From contig NC_092588.1 of assembly GCF_047663525.1 (NCBI RefSeq), positions 46,794,501 to 46,858,500 on the forward strand: DNA of 64,000 nucleotides. The letters are read 5' to 3'. Below are positions 26,120 to 37,815 of this stretch, piece by piece (the stretch's first letter is position 1; every line of letters starts with the position of its first letter). This DNA comes from Anas platyrhynchos. Lineage: Eukaryota > Chordata > Aves > Anseriformes > Anatidae. The notes beneath the pieces are model-generated. The model worked only from the letters and a program-made list of their open reading frames with translations, was not told where the DNA came from and did not search any database. A program made the translations under genes and the position numbers.

Positions 26120-26315
26120 GGCGAGGAACAAAGGCTGAGAGGAATGGGAGGCTGGAAGCGAGCTGGGTGCCGAGCGAGCGTTGTGCGGGGGGAAGGAGCC
26201 ATCTGCTGGGCGCCGCCGCCGGGACGGGCACTGCGCGCTCCCGGGTGAGAGCCGTGCCCGCCGCCCCACCATGCGGCCGCCGAGCGAAATGGGCGCTTCC
26301 AATCAGGCAGGGATC
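26120..26315. promoter_or_regulatory. Isolated CpG island about 5 kb upstream of SNAI2
   Basis: About 200 bp is strongly GC-rich inside AT-rich surroundings. I count about 21 CpG dinucleotides between 26160 and 26305, including GCGCGC-like, CCGCCGCCGGG and GCGGCCGC-type stretches, with a CCAAT box near 26300. Unmethylated islands of this kind in birds usually mark promoters or distal elements of developmental genes. No conserved protein is encoded: the short frames here (for example 26167-26415) have composition set by the GC content. A GTGAGA donor-like site near 26244 could belong to a plus-strand noncoding transcript divergent from SNAI2. Confidence 0.7.
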
Positions 26316-27179
26316 ACCTCCTAGTAATCTGGTAACCCCGATTTATCATGGTTTGGGGATTTCGATCTTAATTTTTATTACTTTTTTTTTTTTTTTGGTC
26401 TTTATTGTTTGTTGACTACCTCAAAGTGAGACGCAAAATCTCATTCAAGACACCTCTGTGATTTGCGTGTCTGTGTGTGCATAGATGACAGAGACACACA
26501 CATGTAAATTATTTTACACATGTACATGCATACATTTATGTATCTACATATGCTTGTATTTGTACATTTCCTTATAATTGTGAGACTATTTCAAACATAG
26601 ACACTTCAATCGCATGACAAGTATTTGTGGGAGACAACATGTTATCCCTATTTTGAAAATTACTAAATGAAGCATGAAGAGATTGACATTTTCAAAAGCT
26701 TAATTCTTAAGTGTATTTTAACTATGCCTTCCTGTAGCCTCTTCTCCAACAGCTTATGCTCCTTTGTCCAAATGCTACACAACATGGTGTATCATTTCCT
26801 TTTGCAGCAAATGTTACTGCATTTATTTAAAGATAAAATAATAAAGGATTACACACACATATAACATGTATAATTTTTATTAATAATTTTTTATTTATAC
26901 TGAGGATATGACCTTTATCCACAGTCCACTGCAGTGTTGTAGATTTTCAAATACAATAAAAACTCTTTCCCTTGTTATCTGCTTGTCCCTTTACTCTAGT
27001 TGGTGGACTACAGTGCTTGGCTTTGGCCATCTATGTTTTGCGTAATGTCAGTTATTATGTTCATGCAAAATTCATCATACAATGATTGAAGTGTTTTTTT
27101 CTTGTCTTTCCAGAGACATTTATGGTCCTCTCCAGTATGCCCTACCTTTCTGACCACATCTTCAGGTTCCCCACAAAAT

Positions 27180-28790
27180 TATTTTCTGATTGACTGTCCT
27201 TGGGGTAGTTACTGCCTGCCAGAAATATGCAAAACCCATCTTTGTATACCCTGATGTTAAATTGTCTGTGTCAGTATCAGCAAGTTGCACCTTTGGACTG
27301 GGTTTAAATATCTATGTGACACCTCTTCTTGGTCACTCTTCCTCCACACCTACCCGGTCAGCTACTTTGCACTTTTTCTGATTTCTTCCTTTAAAAGCGC
27401 AGGAAGTTTCTTGTGGTCCAGTAGGCAAAACTGGTTCACTTCTCTCCCTGCCAGCTGTAGCATGTGTAGGAAGAGACTGTAGTTGTTGACATTCACTTTT
27501 ATATCATGGCTGCCTGGCAGGCATGGGGCAGCATGCTGTGTTCTGGGGGACAGCAGAGATGTCTCCTCTGCTTCTCAACCATCTGTTCAGTGCTCAAAAA
27601 AGCATGTGGCATATCTGCCACAGAAGGAAACTTTCCTGGGCTGTATCTTAATTTAGTGGATCAGTGAATGTTTCTTACTGTTTATTTGTCAATTTCACAT
27701 CTATTTGTTCAAACAAGTCAAACTCCTAAATTCTTTTCTATGTCTGTTTAACTCTTGGCATCTCAGTGTTATGCACTGGTAACAGTTGGGACATTTGTCT
27801 TTGTGCTTCAAAATGAACTGATGATGTCATGTCACAGAGCCAGCATCTCTCTTTCAGTGTAAATTCATTTTGCTCTGGCAACAGAAGATGAAATGTTGGG
27901 ATTGTTTCAGTGTTACTTCTTTGTCTCATCCTAAGGCCTTCTGTAACCTATGTATGTGCCTCAAAATCATGGTAGTGTTATAAGGCTGATTCTCTATCTG
28001 TACTGCCTATTCTTAATTTCTTCATTTAATATTATCAGTTGCACACGGAATCCCAGGCAAATGCTCTAGAAGGCTACTCTTTTAATTTCTTGGATTGCTG
28101 TGAAGAACTTAGTCTTTCCATTTCGTGGGGGCTGTTCAGAAGTTCTCTGGACCCCAGAGATTTCTGTTAGTGAAGCCCTGTGTTCTCCTGAGCTACAGCT
28201 TCTTTGCATTCAGACTAGTACTCTGTTTCTGGCTTTGTTAAGCTTGATAAATACATCCTGCACTACCTTCTCCTATCACCTTATACAGTAACTTGCCAGC
28301 TGCAGGCCTGATGTCTGAAAGTCCCATTCTGTCTTTATCTGTTATCACTGGAGTAGCTTTGGGGGTAGGCTGATGTCTGGAGACTTTTGTTTCTGCAGTG
28401 GTACCTGGAAAAACGCACAGCACAGACTGTCAGTGGCTGGGTGATTCAGCACACCAGAACCTATTTTCAACATCACAGTCGGTAACCTTTTTAGTCCCAG
28501 ACAAATCAAGCAATATATCTTCAAGATTACCAAGTAGCAACTCCTTTGCTGTGCTCTGTTCCTTGATGGGAAGTTTCCCAAACATCCAAGATACTCTTGA
28601 AGGCTTTTCACCACTGGAAAAATGCTCAAGACTGTAAAAATGAAAAGGCACAGCTGCCAACTCTGGTTTCCGTGAGCATGAGGATATCTGGGCTTTCTGC
28701 TCTCCCTGATTCTCCCTGCTCTCCTCAGCAGCTCCACCAGGACTGACAGATCTCTGCATTTCAGGTTTCATACTAATTTCTGTGAGAGCC
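27180..28790 (-). pseudogene. Candidate decayed protein-coding locus, unidentified
   Basis: I do not recognise the gene. On the minus strand several consecutive frames have protein-like composition rather than low complexity. 28771-28430 holds 113 codons with hydrophilic, Ser/Glu/Lys-rich content (including KPSRVSWMFGKLPIKEQSTA and KELLLGNLEDILLDLSG). It is followed by TTTTTCCAG and a second open stretch (28423-28238: LSDIRPAAGKLLYKVIGEG), then a stop- and frameshift-broken segment near 28220-28060, then 27929-27738 (63 codons) and further short open pieces to about 27350 (NNYSLFLHMLQLAGREVNQF). It could be an old pseudogene, a fast-evolving gene with unrecognised exons, or chance. No domain was recognised. 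Confidence 0.3.
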
Positions 28791-28951
28791 TTCAGCTGAT
28801 TGCAGGATGTACTATAGGAGTTGATCTCATGATAGTATGTCTCTGTTTGTCTGCTGCTGCTGCAGGGAACCTAGAGTGACTACTACCTTATTCTTTCATG
28901 GTGGGGACAGTCAGACGTTGCATTACACTGTAATTATTCAGCCAAACTGGT

Positions 28952-29575
28952 AGATCATAGAATATCCTGAGTGGAAGGGACTCATGAGGATTATAGAATC
29001 ATAGAATGGTTTGGATTGGAAGGAACTTTAAGGATCATCTAATTCCAAGCCCCCCAAGGGACACCACCCACTAGAAGGATCATTGCGTCCAACTCCTGAC
29101 TGCAGACAGGGCAAAATAAGAGCTAAATCACATATCCACTAGTGTTGTCCAAATACTTCTTGAATTCTGGCAGGCTCAGTGCCATGGCCTGGGGAGCCTG
29201 TTCCAGAGCTTCCAGAGCCTGACCACCCTCTGGGTGCAGAACCTTTCCCTAAACCCCTAAAACCTGATCCTCACCTGTCCCAGCTCCATGCTGTTCCCTC
29301 CAGTCCTGTCGCTGTCCCCAGAAAGCAGAGCTCAGCGCCTGCCCCTCCGCTCCCCTCGTGAGGGAGCTGCAGGCTGCCATGAGGCCTCCCCTCAGCCTGC
29401 TCTGCTCTGGGCTGAGCAAACCAAGGGACCTCAGCCACTCCTCATTTGTCTTACCCTCTAGACCCTTCACCATCTTTGTTGCCTTCTTTTGGATACATTC
29501 TAATAGTTTTATGTCCGTCTTATATTGCAGATCCCCAGACTACACCCAGTACTCAAGATCACTTTAATAATCTTC
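28952..29575 (-). mobile_element. CR1 LINE fragment (minus), interrupted by a nested CR1
   Basis: The outer copy has two parts, 28952-28991 (3' terminal AGATCATAGAATATCCTGAG) and 29076 to about 29575 (3' UTR and C-terminal ORF2 in reverse complement). The minus strand of the second part still encodes recognisable ORF2 C-terminus, with [19 protein letters not shown] starting at 29473. The 5' end is truncated near 29575. The two parts join seamlessly if 28992-29075 is taken out. Confidence 0.88.
28992..29075 (-). mobile_element. Short CR1 3'-end copy nested in another CR1 (minus)
   Basis: About 84 bp beginning ATAGAATCATAGAATGGTTT, the reverse complement of a CR1 3' terminus of a different subfamily from its host. 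It ends at ...CCCACTAGA. Both sides carry AGGAT (28987-28991 and 29076-29080), consistent with a short target duplication. It is severely 5'-truncated and non-coding. Confidence 0.82.
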
Positions 29576-31429
29576 TTTGGCAATGGTCTTTGCCTCAACT
29601 CCTGTGCATTACAAGTGATTTTTTTTTTTTTTTTCTTTATGTTAACAGCCTGTGTCTGCCTGTTGGCTTCAAAACTGCTTTACTGCATATTGCCAGCACT
29701 TGGCCACACTTCTTCACTCCCATGTTGTGCTGCCTCTTGGTATTGGTGGGAGTGAGCTGCAGCTGTTTCAGCACATTGGCTGGAAATGGATCCATTATTG
29801 ATCCCAAAGTCTAATTATAGGAATGGTAGTGTGGCTGATTTTTAAATGAACCAAATTTTTGCTGAACTTTCTCTTCCGTGTTCCTGAGTGTTTTCTCTGC
29901 AACAGTGGCTGTCATTGCTTATGTACTTTTCCTGCTCTTCCTCTTTAGAAGCACTTGTAAAATGATCGTGTTTCCCTCAGTAATCATCTCTGCAAGGTGG
30001 ATGAAGTATACTGTGAATTAGTTGATGCACTAGTTCTTGCTCATACTATAGTTCTTAGTCAATTACATCTTTTGGTTTAACTGCTATATGAGAGAGGGAG
30101 ATTTTTCCTGGACAGACTGCTGCCAGCAGAGTTTATAGGTAATTTGCAGGATAATAATCTTGAGGAGGCTGCATTTCCATAGATTAAATGTTATGACATA
30201 AAGGAAGCTATGCCTTGAGGTTCAGCATCACAGTTGAATCATGTCTGTATGTGTAAACTGATGTTTTTTCCCCAAGACATGGTGGCTACAGCTGAGCTGA
30301 CAATTGGAAACAGTCGTGGAAAATGCTAAACCATGCCTAGGCCTTAGTTGGTAGGATGCTGATGTTTACAGGGCAAACCGATGCCTAGGAACACAATTAA
30401 AAGGGAACATCATAGATATCTGTATTCCTGTGCCTTGGCTTTGTTTTATCTAATAATCCAGGGTTGGCTCATATTCCTGAAATTAGTTTGATTCTTCATT
30501 AAAGGAAATATTTGCAAAGATACTGAATGGTAATATTAAAACACTATAAATCTTTTCCCTAGTGTTTCTTCTACTGTCATCTTTCAAATAGTTCATTCCC
30601 TCCTCCCAGGTTATATGCATTGTAATGCCTGTTAAATCCTGACATATATCTGTCCAGAGGGTGAGGGGGTGGAGGAGAGGGAATGAAAAAAAATCATGTG
30701 TTTTACTAAAATTGTGCCATAATTTTATTATATGTAATTTCAAAATTTCTAAATCTGTCAATTTCTAAAGTCCAGGTCATAGATTTTCCCAATGCTACCT
30801 TTGCTTTTCAAAATTTTGTGTCAGCTTCATTTACTCATAATGAAGCATCCATCTCAGTTTATTTTGTACCAGTTTGGTCCTAGTCTCCTGTCCAATGCTA
30901 TACTCATATCGTCTTACCCATGAAGTTATCATAAAAACTCTAGGTACTTAGAAAATTACTTAAAGAAGACTTAGATATTCATAACATCTGGGAAACAACT
31001 ACTGTTGATCTCAAATATCTCACTGTTCTCCACTGCAGACACAATAGATGAAAATATTGAGTCCCATATTACAACCATCACCAGGAAGAAGAATGAGTAA
31101 CCATTATGTCCAGCTGATATCTTCTGAAGTAGAAGTAATAAAACCTTACAAGAGGAGGTGATCTAATGCAAAATTAAGACTAACTGGCATTCAGTGACTG
31201 ATCCTAATTCAGTAAACAAAACAAAACAAAATGTGGGGACGCCGATAGCCTACATTTCAAATGGAGATATGTTTGAAGCTCAGAAGATTCACATCCTTAA
31301 AACTCTAAAGATTACATCCATTTCACTCAAGATAGGGCAGGAGTCCAGACAGTAGAATTCCAAGATGAAAGGTAATTTTGCGGTTACTGCCTGATTCACT
31401 CCATTCTTAGAAATGTGTTGAAATCCCAG

Positions 31430-31570
31430 TTCTGCAGCAGATTACTTCTGCTCGTGCTTCAGCTGCTGTTTCCCATTTGTAAAATGGGGCTTATGGCATT
31501 TCCCTATCTTTTGAGAAGGTCTCAGAACTACTGCTTTAAAGCACAGAGGATATTAAAGAGGAGATTAGCA
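31430..31570 (+). repeat. MIR-like ancient SINE fragment (plus)
   Basis: Contains the tell-tale MIR/CORE-SINE run TTTCCCATTTGTAAAATGGG, followed by CTTATGGCATTTCCCTATCT and ending TGCTTTAAAGCACAGAGGAT, close in order and wording to the MIR central and 3' portion. The divergence is high, as expected for an amniote-age insertion. Confidence 0.65.
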
Positions 31571-32509
31571 GTGTGTTGGACTGGATTGAAGTCTGGAACA
31601 AAATTCTGAAACGGAAGACAGGGAAACAGAGGGAGGACAAGGAGGCAGATGCAGCTGGAACATATGTCCTGGAAATTCCTTCAAGGCTGCATCACTTCCC
31701 ACTGCAGAAGCAGAAGGTGGTGCCACATTGCCATGTGCTTGTCCTTTATCCTCAGCTCAGCCATTCTGCACCTGTACCTTTGAGTACATGTCCTTACCAA
31801 TTTGTAGAATAGTCCTGTGAAGTACCATTTTGAGAGATTGTATTCTGGACAAAAAACAAAACAAAACAAAAAAACAACTGAGGCTTTTTGTTAATTTGCT
31901 TCATCTTAAAAGATATTAATGAATTACTCTTGTCATGGATTATTGTGTAATTCATAAGCTGAAACAAATATGAAATCCTTTGCTGAAATGTTAAAGATCT
32001 ACAAAGAAAATGTCCATTGCAAAATCCAGTTTAGAGAATTTACAAAACACAGAATATAAAAAAAGAGAGACCTTCAGGGTCTTAAAGAAAATTGTTTCTC
32101 ACTTTTTTTTCTTTATTGCATTTTTCTTTCCTCACCAATAATAATAAATTAGTCAATATTTGTGTGGGTGATAGCACTGACTATACTAGCTGCTCAAAAT
32201 TGCTTATTTCAGGCAATTACTTATTCTGAATTTACGTAATTCTCTATTTATGTCAATAAAGAGTAGATTGCTCTGATTTGACACTCAGGCTTTTTTAGTG
32301 ACATGAACAGGCTGCAGAGGCTGCTCCTGTGGGAGGTGAAAAGTAACTTTGACTGAAGTTTGATTTGGTCTGTGGCCCCTTCAGCAGTGACTGCCAAATT
32401 ACCTATGTTCCACATGCTGTTTTTTCTCACTTGTTCAATTTTTCCTTATGGAATGAGCTGAGGTACCCAAAAATAACCTAGAGGTCTAAAGCAGTTAAAA
32501 AGCTAAAAA

Positions 32510-32578
32510 CAAACAAACAAAAACAAAACGACAAACCAACTGAAACAAAAAATAGAAAAACAAACAAACAAACAAACA
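32510..32578 (+). repeat. (AAAC/AAACA)n A-rich repeat
   Basis: AACAAACAAACAAAAACAAAAC-type units, interrupted in the middle by unique sequence, ending in AAACAAACAAACAAACA. Confidence 0.85.
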
Positions 32579-33649
32579 CCTAATACCAAAAGAGCTTTAA
32601 AGCCTTCTAAAAGTCAAACTGAAAGGTATAGCATATAAACCAAACATTTGCTGTTCTGTGGAGCTCCTAGATACTACAAGGGTTTGATGTGCAGATGAGA
32701 TATTGCTTAGGTTTATTGTTTGTGGACTGCTTAGTTGCTCATGCAGCCTTTTTGTTTGGGATTCTCTGTTAAATGTATAATGATAAGAAGTTTCATGTAG
32801 GGGAGTCAGAAAAAAAAGAAGGCAAGCATATCTGTGAGAAGAAAGAATGAGCAAACCAAGTAAATGTCAGATATTGATCTCTCAGAACATGAAAAGTCTT
32901 TGAAAAATATGAAGTCTCTTTCAGGTGGCAGAGAAGACCTTTCAATTCTGCTTTACTGATCTATAATTGTCAGCATAGTGCTGTGGTACCTGAAGGGACT
33001 ATTTGCCTCCTGAATTGCTTTAGGAGCCCTGTCTCAATTTCTTCAGATTCTCCCTGAGAATCACTTTTTTTTTTTTTTTTTTTTTTTTAATAATCCTTTT
33101 TATTTAAGCTTCTTTTGTCAATAATTTTGCATGGCTTCTCTACCTTAAACCTTCATATTTTTTTAATGCATTTCCTTGATTCTTTACATTCTTTTTCTTC
33201 AAGGATTGCTAATAGGTTTTCATGTATGAAGAAGATGACAAATGACTGTTCAGCACTGTCTGTATCAGTATCACCTTTCTTGAGGATTTCAGCGACCTCC
33301 TTCTGCCAGAGTATTCAGGTATTTATGCAAAGTGATGGGAGGGCAATGCAGCAGAACAGTTTAAGGCTGTTTTGCAGATGCCTGGCAATAATGCCAAACA
33401 TGTGCAGTAAGTGACTAAATCTGGCATTTCTGAGAACTATGTGGTGCATTGCCATGCCAGCACAGCACAGCTGATATGCATGTGCACTGCAAAAATATCC
33501 AGGACTGTCAGATGAATTGTGCAATTTGTCCTTCACCAGCTTGGAGGTCACTGATAAAGTGTGAAGTTCTCAGGTTTCATCCAGGCAGAGCTTCCTTTTG
33601 AGAGAAGAAACTGTATCTAAGAGGAGATGCAACATCTGGTAGGCAGGGC

Positions 33650-33725
33650 TGGGAAGTCAGCTACTTCCATTTTAGTGATGGAGTACTGAGACACAGGAGA
33701 GCTAAAAGACACACTCAAAGTCATT
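33650..33725 (-). repeat. MIR-like ancient SINE fragment (minus)
   Basis: TTCCATTTTAGTGATGGAGT, ACTGAGACACAGGAGAGCTA and ACACACTCAAAGTCATT match, in order, the reverse complement of the MIR core (consensus idea: ATTTTACAGATGAGG, ACTGAGGCACAGAGAGG, TTGCCCAAGGTCAC). It ends at a poly-A run. Confidence 0.6.
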
Positions 33726-35999
33726 AAAAAAAAAAAAAAAAAAAGCTGGGTAGAAGTGGAACAAGTCTACTGAGAACAAGTCCAATTATGGAATAACCCT
33801 TCCTTCTCTCAGCATCAATTTTGAGCCATCACTGAAAGAAGGAGTTTCCATTAGCAGGGACTTGGATTGTGAGCAAGAGAAAAGTCCCAAAGCATAAAGG
33901 CTGGTGAGATGAGCAGTGACTGAATAACATGTTTTGCTGTGTTCTGCCATGGAACCACTTAATCAAGTTATTTCTCCAGTTACATGCTGTGTCAACTGAA
34001 GTTATACCTCATGTCTCGTTAAAATCTAGAGAAGTAAGCTACCTGGAGAATTTGAATAACATTTGAAAAGACATAATAATGCAAAAGATCAAGGGGATTC
34101 ACTGCTAAGTACTGTCAGGGATGTTAACAAAATTACCAGTGAAGAAGAAAAAATGAATCAATGATGAATAATCATGTACTGTATCAGGTAAGTCAAGCCA
34201 TTGTCTCTGCAGTAATTAACTATTCCAATGATATGGGCTGGCAATGTAATGAGAAAGCAGCAGTGAACATGCACTAATTACATTTGCTTTCAAATTCAAC
34301 AGAAGCTGAACAGCTGTTTGGTGCAGTAGGTAAATTAAGTGTACTAGTCAGATCCAATTTTGGACTGAATCCTTGATGTCACTCAATGATTAATGTGTAG
34401 GCTGAATGTTTAAGGGCATGATTCAGTTAAAAAAAAATGTCACTCAGGGTCTTATTACCTCTTGCTGCCTTGATCACACCTTCCCTCCATAAAAGTGCAT
34501 TTGTGTGTGTGTGTGGAGGAGGAAGCAGCTGAAGAGAGCAGCTTCTGTTGTGTTCATTGCAAAATTTACTTGTCAGGTTGTGTAGAGCAGAAGGATAGAA
34601 AAGGATTTGTCTTCTCCTCCTGAGAAAACAGCTGCTAGGACAGTTTGTAAAGCTCGCAGTTATAGCCTGTGCCTAGCATCTACTGGATTGGAGGTAAACT
34701 AGGGCATTCATCAGAGGAAAGAGCTGTCCCACCTCATTGGATCACTTTAAGAAGCATTTCAAGCCATAAAGGAGAATTTATAGCTGAACTTTGTTATGGT
34801 TACACATGAACTCCTCAGGGAGCCACTGCATGGCTCCATGCCTGCACTATTGCATCTTCCTAGCTTTTCTATTTCACAGGCAACACCTATACAACCACCA
34901 ATACAAACTTTTCTTGCTGTGTTCTTGCTCTCTTTCTGACATACACATTCTGTACGTTCTGGTATTGCACTACCTTCTTCTCCACAAAAAATCCTGATCT
35001 CGGGGTATGGTGTGGCATGGGTTGGCACTGACCCATGGAAACTGAAGAAATACCACAGCTTCTTCTTCTCCATGTAAAGGTTGATAAGACCATCAGAAAT
35101 CAAAAGAAAACACATTAACTCTGAGCCAAGTGTCCTGTTATAGAGAAACAACCAGGATTTACTTATTTAAGGTCTTTACTTATTTAAATTCAGGTTCTCA
35201 TAATATGTAAGGGCTGTTTGGTTTCTTCGATCTTTTCAAAACTCAAATCTGTAGGAAAAAGCTAAACTTAATAAATGGGATAATCTATTATTATAGTATT
35301 ATCCTGGTGAGTGACAAGTGACAAGTCATTGCCTTTCAAAATCTGAAGTTTAGATCCTTGTCTTTCCATGCCTCAAGTAGCCAATCCACTTCCTTTATCA
35401 ATTTACTTCTAACATGGCTGAGTCTGTTAGTCATAGTGGTAGACTACCTTAAAGTATTACATTTAAAAGGAAACAAAAATCTGTTAGTTTGGTCAATGAT
35501 GTTTTTGCAAATTAATTAGTTTTTCAGTGAAATTCCTCTCTTCAGTGTGGGGAATATGTAAGGAGTTAGGTTCAGCTTTCATGCTGGGGTACCATTTCCC
35601 TCATATCTCATCAGCAGTCCTGTTGTGAAGCAAGGCTTTGCTGACTTTGATTTAGGTGAATGTGTTAGCTGCACACAGATGAAAATTAGTTTTAAAATTA
35701 TTAATGAGTCTACAAAGACAGAATCATGGCAGTGAAAGACAGAAAACAGCTTGTCATCCCCCTTTACATGAAAGATTGTATGGTTTTCAGAAATGAAGCA
35801 ACTTGGGTGAGTCATATAATCCATACCCACAGGGTCTGATGCAAATTTATGGTCTCTAAGATCTTTCTAAATGCAAATACTGGTGCTAGAACCAGTAGTT
35901 TGCTAAATAATCAGATATTGGCAATTTCAGCATAGACTGAAATAGACTTAGCTAAAACACTTTCAGTGGAACACTTTTAAACTAAGGTTGCTGGGGGAG

Positions 36000-37815
36000 G
36001 GGAACATCAGTCCATCCCGCTCTTCCCAGTTTAATGCCAATGTCTGTGGTAGATGCCCTTAGCCTGGAGAAGGGTGACAGGATGGATGGCAGGAGAGAAC
36101 CTAAAGAGCATCACAAAGGGATTCCAGCCACTCCAGCCAGTAAGCCAGCTTCATCAGGGGCCCAACTCAAATGTTTCTTTATACATGTAGCATGGGGAAT
36201 AAACAAGAAGAGTTAGAGATGTACACACACTTGCAGGGCTATGACCCCATTGGCATTGTGTAGGTGTGGTGGGATGGCTCCCACGACTGGAGCAGTGGAA
36301 TGGAAGGATATAGGCCCTTTAGGAAGGACAGGCAAGGAGGTGAGGAAGGGGCATTGCCCTGTATGTCAGTGAGCAGCTGGAGTGCATGGAGCTCTGCCTG
36401 GGGCTGTATAAGGACATTTCTGACAGAAAGCTGATGGGTCAGGACTAAAGGGAGGGCAAGGACAGTGGACATAGTAGGTGTCTGCTACAGGCCACCTGAT
36501 CAGGAAGACCAAGCAGGTGAGGCCCTTTATAGACAGATAGAAGCAGCCTCACATTCACAAGCCCTGGTACTCATGAGGGACTTCAGCCACCCCAATATCC
36601 ATTGGAGGGACAGCACAGTAGGGCATACAGGCAATCCAGGAGTTTCCTAGAATGTATTGATGATAAATTCCTCCTCCAAGTGATAGAGGATCCAGCGAGG
36701 AGAGCTGTTATGTTGGACCTCATTCTCACCAACAGATTGTGGCTGGTGAGGAGTGTGAAGGTGCAGTTTAGGATCCTGAGGGCAGTGAGGAAGGGAGCAC
36801 AGGAAGCTCTCTATGCTGGACTTCAGGAGAACCAACTTTAGCCACTTCAGGGATCTGCTTGGTAGAGTACCATGGGATAAAGCCCTAGAGGGAAGAGGGG
36901 CCCAAGAAAGCTGGTTAATATTCAAGGATCACTTCCTCCAAACTCAGGAGTGAAGCATCCCAACAAAGAGGATGTCAGGCAAAAAGAGGATGCCAGGAGG
37001 CCTGCATGGATAAACAAAGAGCTCCTGGACAAACTCAAGCAGAAAAGGGAGGCACACAGAGGGTAAAAGTAAGGACAGGTGTCTTGGGAGGGATACAGAG
37101 ACATTGTTTGAGCAGCCAGAAATCAAGTTAGGAAAGCTGAAGTCCTGTTAGAATTAAATTGGCCAGGGATGTCAAAGGCAACAAGAAAGGCTTCTATAGG
37201 TATGTTAGCGCTAAAAGGAAGACTAGGGAAATTCCGGGCCCTCTCTGGAAGGAAATGGGACACACTGTCGTGCATGATACACAGAAAGCTGAGGTACTCA
37301 CTGATATTATTGTCTCAGTCTTCACCAGAAAGAGCTCCAGCCACATAGCCTGAGCCTCAGAAGGCAAAGACTGTCAGGGACTGGGAGAATGAAGAACTGC
37401 CAAACGTAGGAGAAGATCAGGTATGAGAGCATCCAAGGAACATCCAAGGTGTACAAGTCCATGGAACCTGATGAGTTGCATTCATGGGTCCTGAGGGAAC
37501 TGGCAGATGTAGTTGTTAAGCCACTACCCATCTTATCTGAGATCGTGGCAGTCTGGTGAAGTTTCTGCTGGCTGGAAGAGGGGAAATATAAACCCTATTT
37601 TTAAAAAGGGGGAAAAAAAATAAAAAAGACCCTGAGAACTACAGGCCAGTCAGTTTCACGTGTGTTCAGCTCTGGGGTACCTAGCACATGAGGGACATGG
37701 ACATATTAAAACAAGTCCAGAGGAGGTCCACGAAGATGATCAAAGGGCTGGAGCACCTCTCCTATGAAGAGAAGGAGTTGCTGAAGGAGTTGAGGTTGTT
37801 CAGTCTGGGGAAAAA
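36000..37815 (+). mobile_element. Long CR1 LINE fragment with endonuclease region, RT core deleted
   Basis: A degenerate CR1 ORF2 reads through the frames here. Visible parts: an endonuclease-domain stretch including VGVCYRPPDQEDQAGEALYR (from about 36472) and ALVLMRDFSHPNIHW (about 36562-36606), where the usual catalytic-region GDF is RDF; the linker LARDVKGNKKGFYRYVSAKR (from about 37156); and NYRPVSF, the first RT block, near 37640-37660. At about 37661 the sequence jumps to the C-terminal VQLWG-like region (TGTTCAGCTCTGGGG), so roughly the RT catalytic core is missing. Stops and frameshifts are frequent. The 3' end is lost at about 37815 (TTCAGTCTGGGG), so no terminal repeats remain. Confidence 0.85.

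Larger units (their letters stand above)
29576..35999. other. Intergenic DNA with two old SINE pieces
   Basis: Apart from the MIR-like fragments (31430-31570, 33650-33725), an A-rich repeat at 32510, poly-T at 33067-33088, poly-A at 33726-33744 and a short GT run at 34502-34516, nothing recognisable. The frames at 34759-35151 and 31573-31812 show no known domain. Confidence 0.6.
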
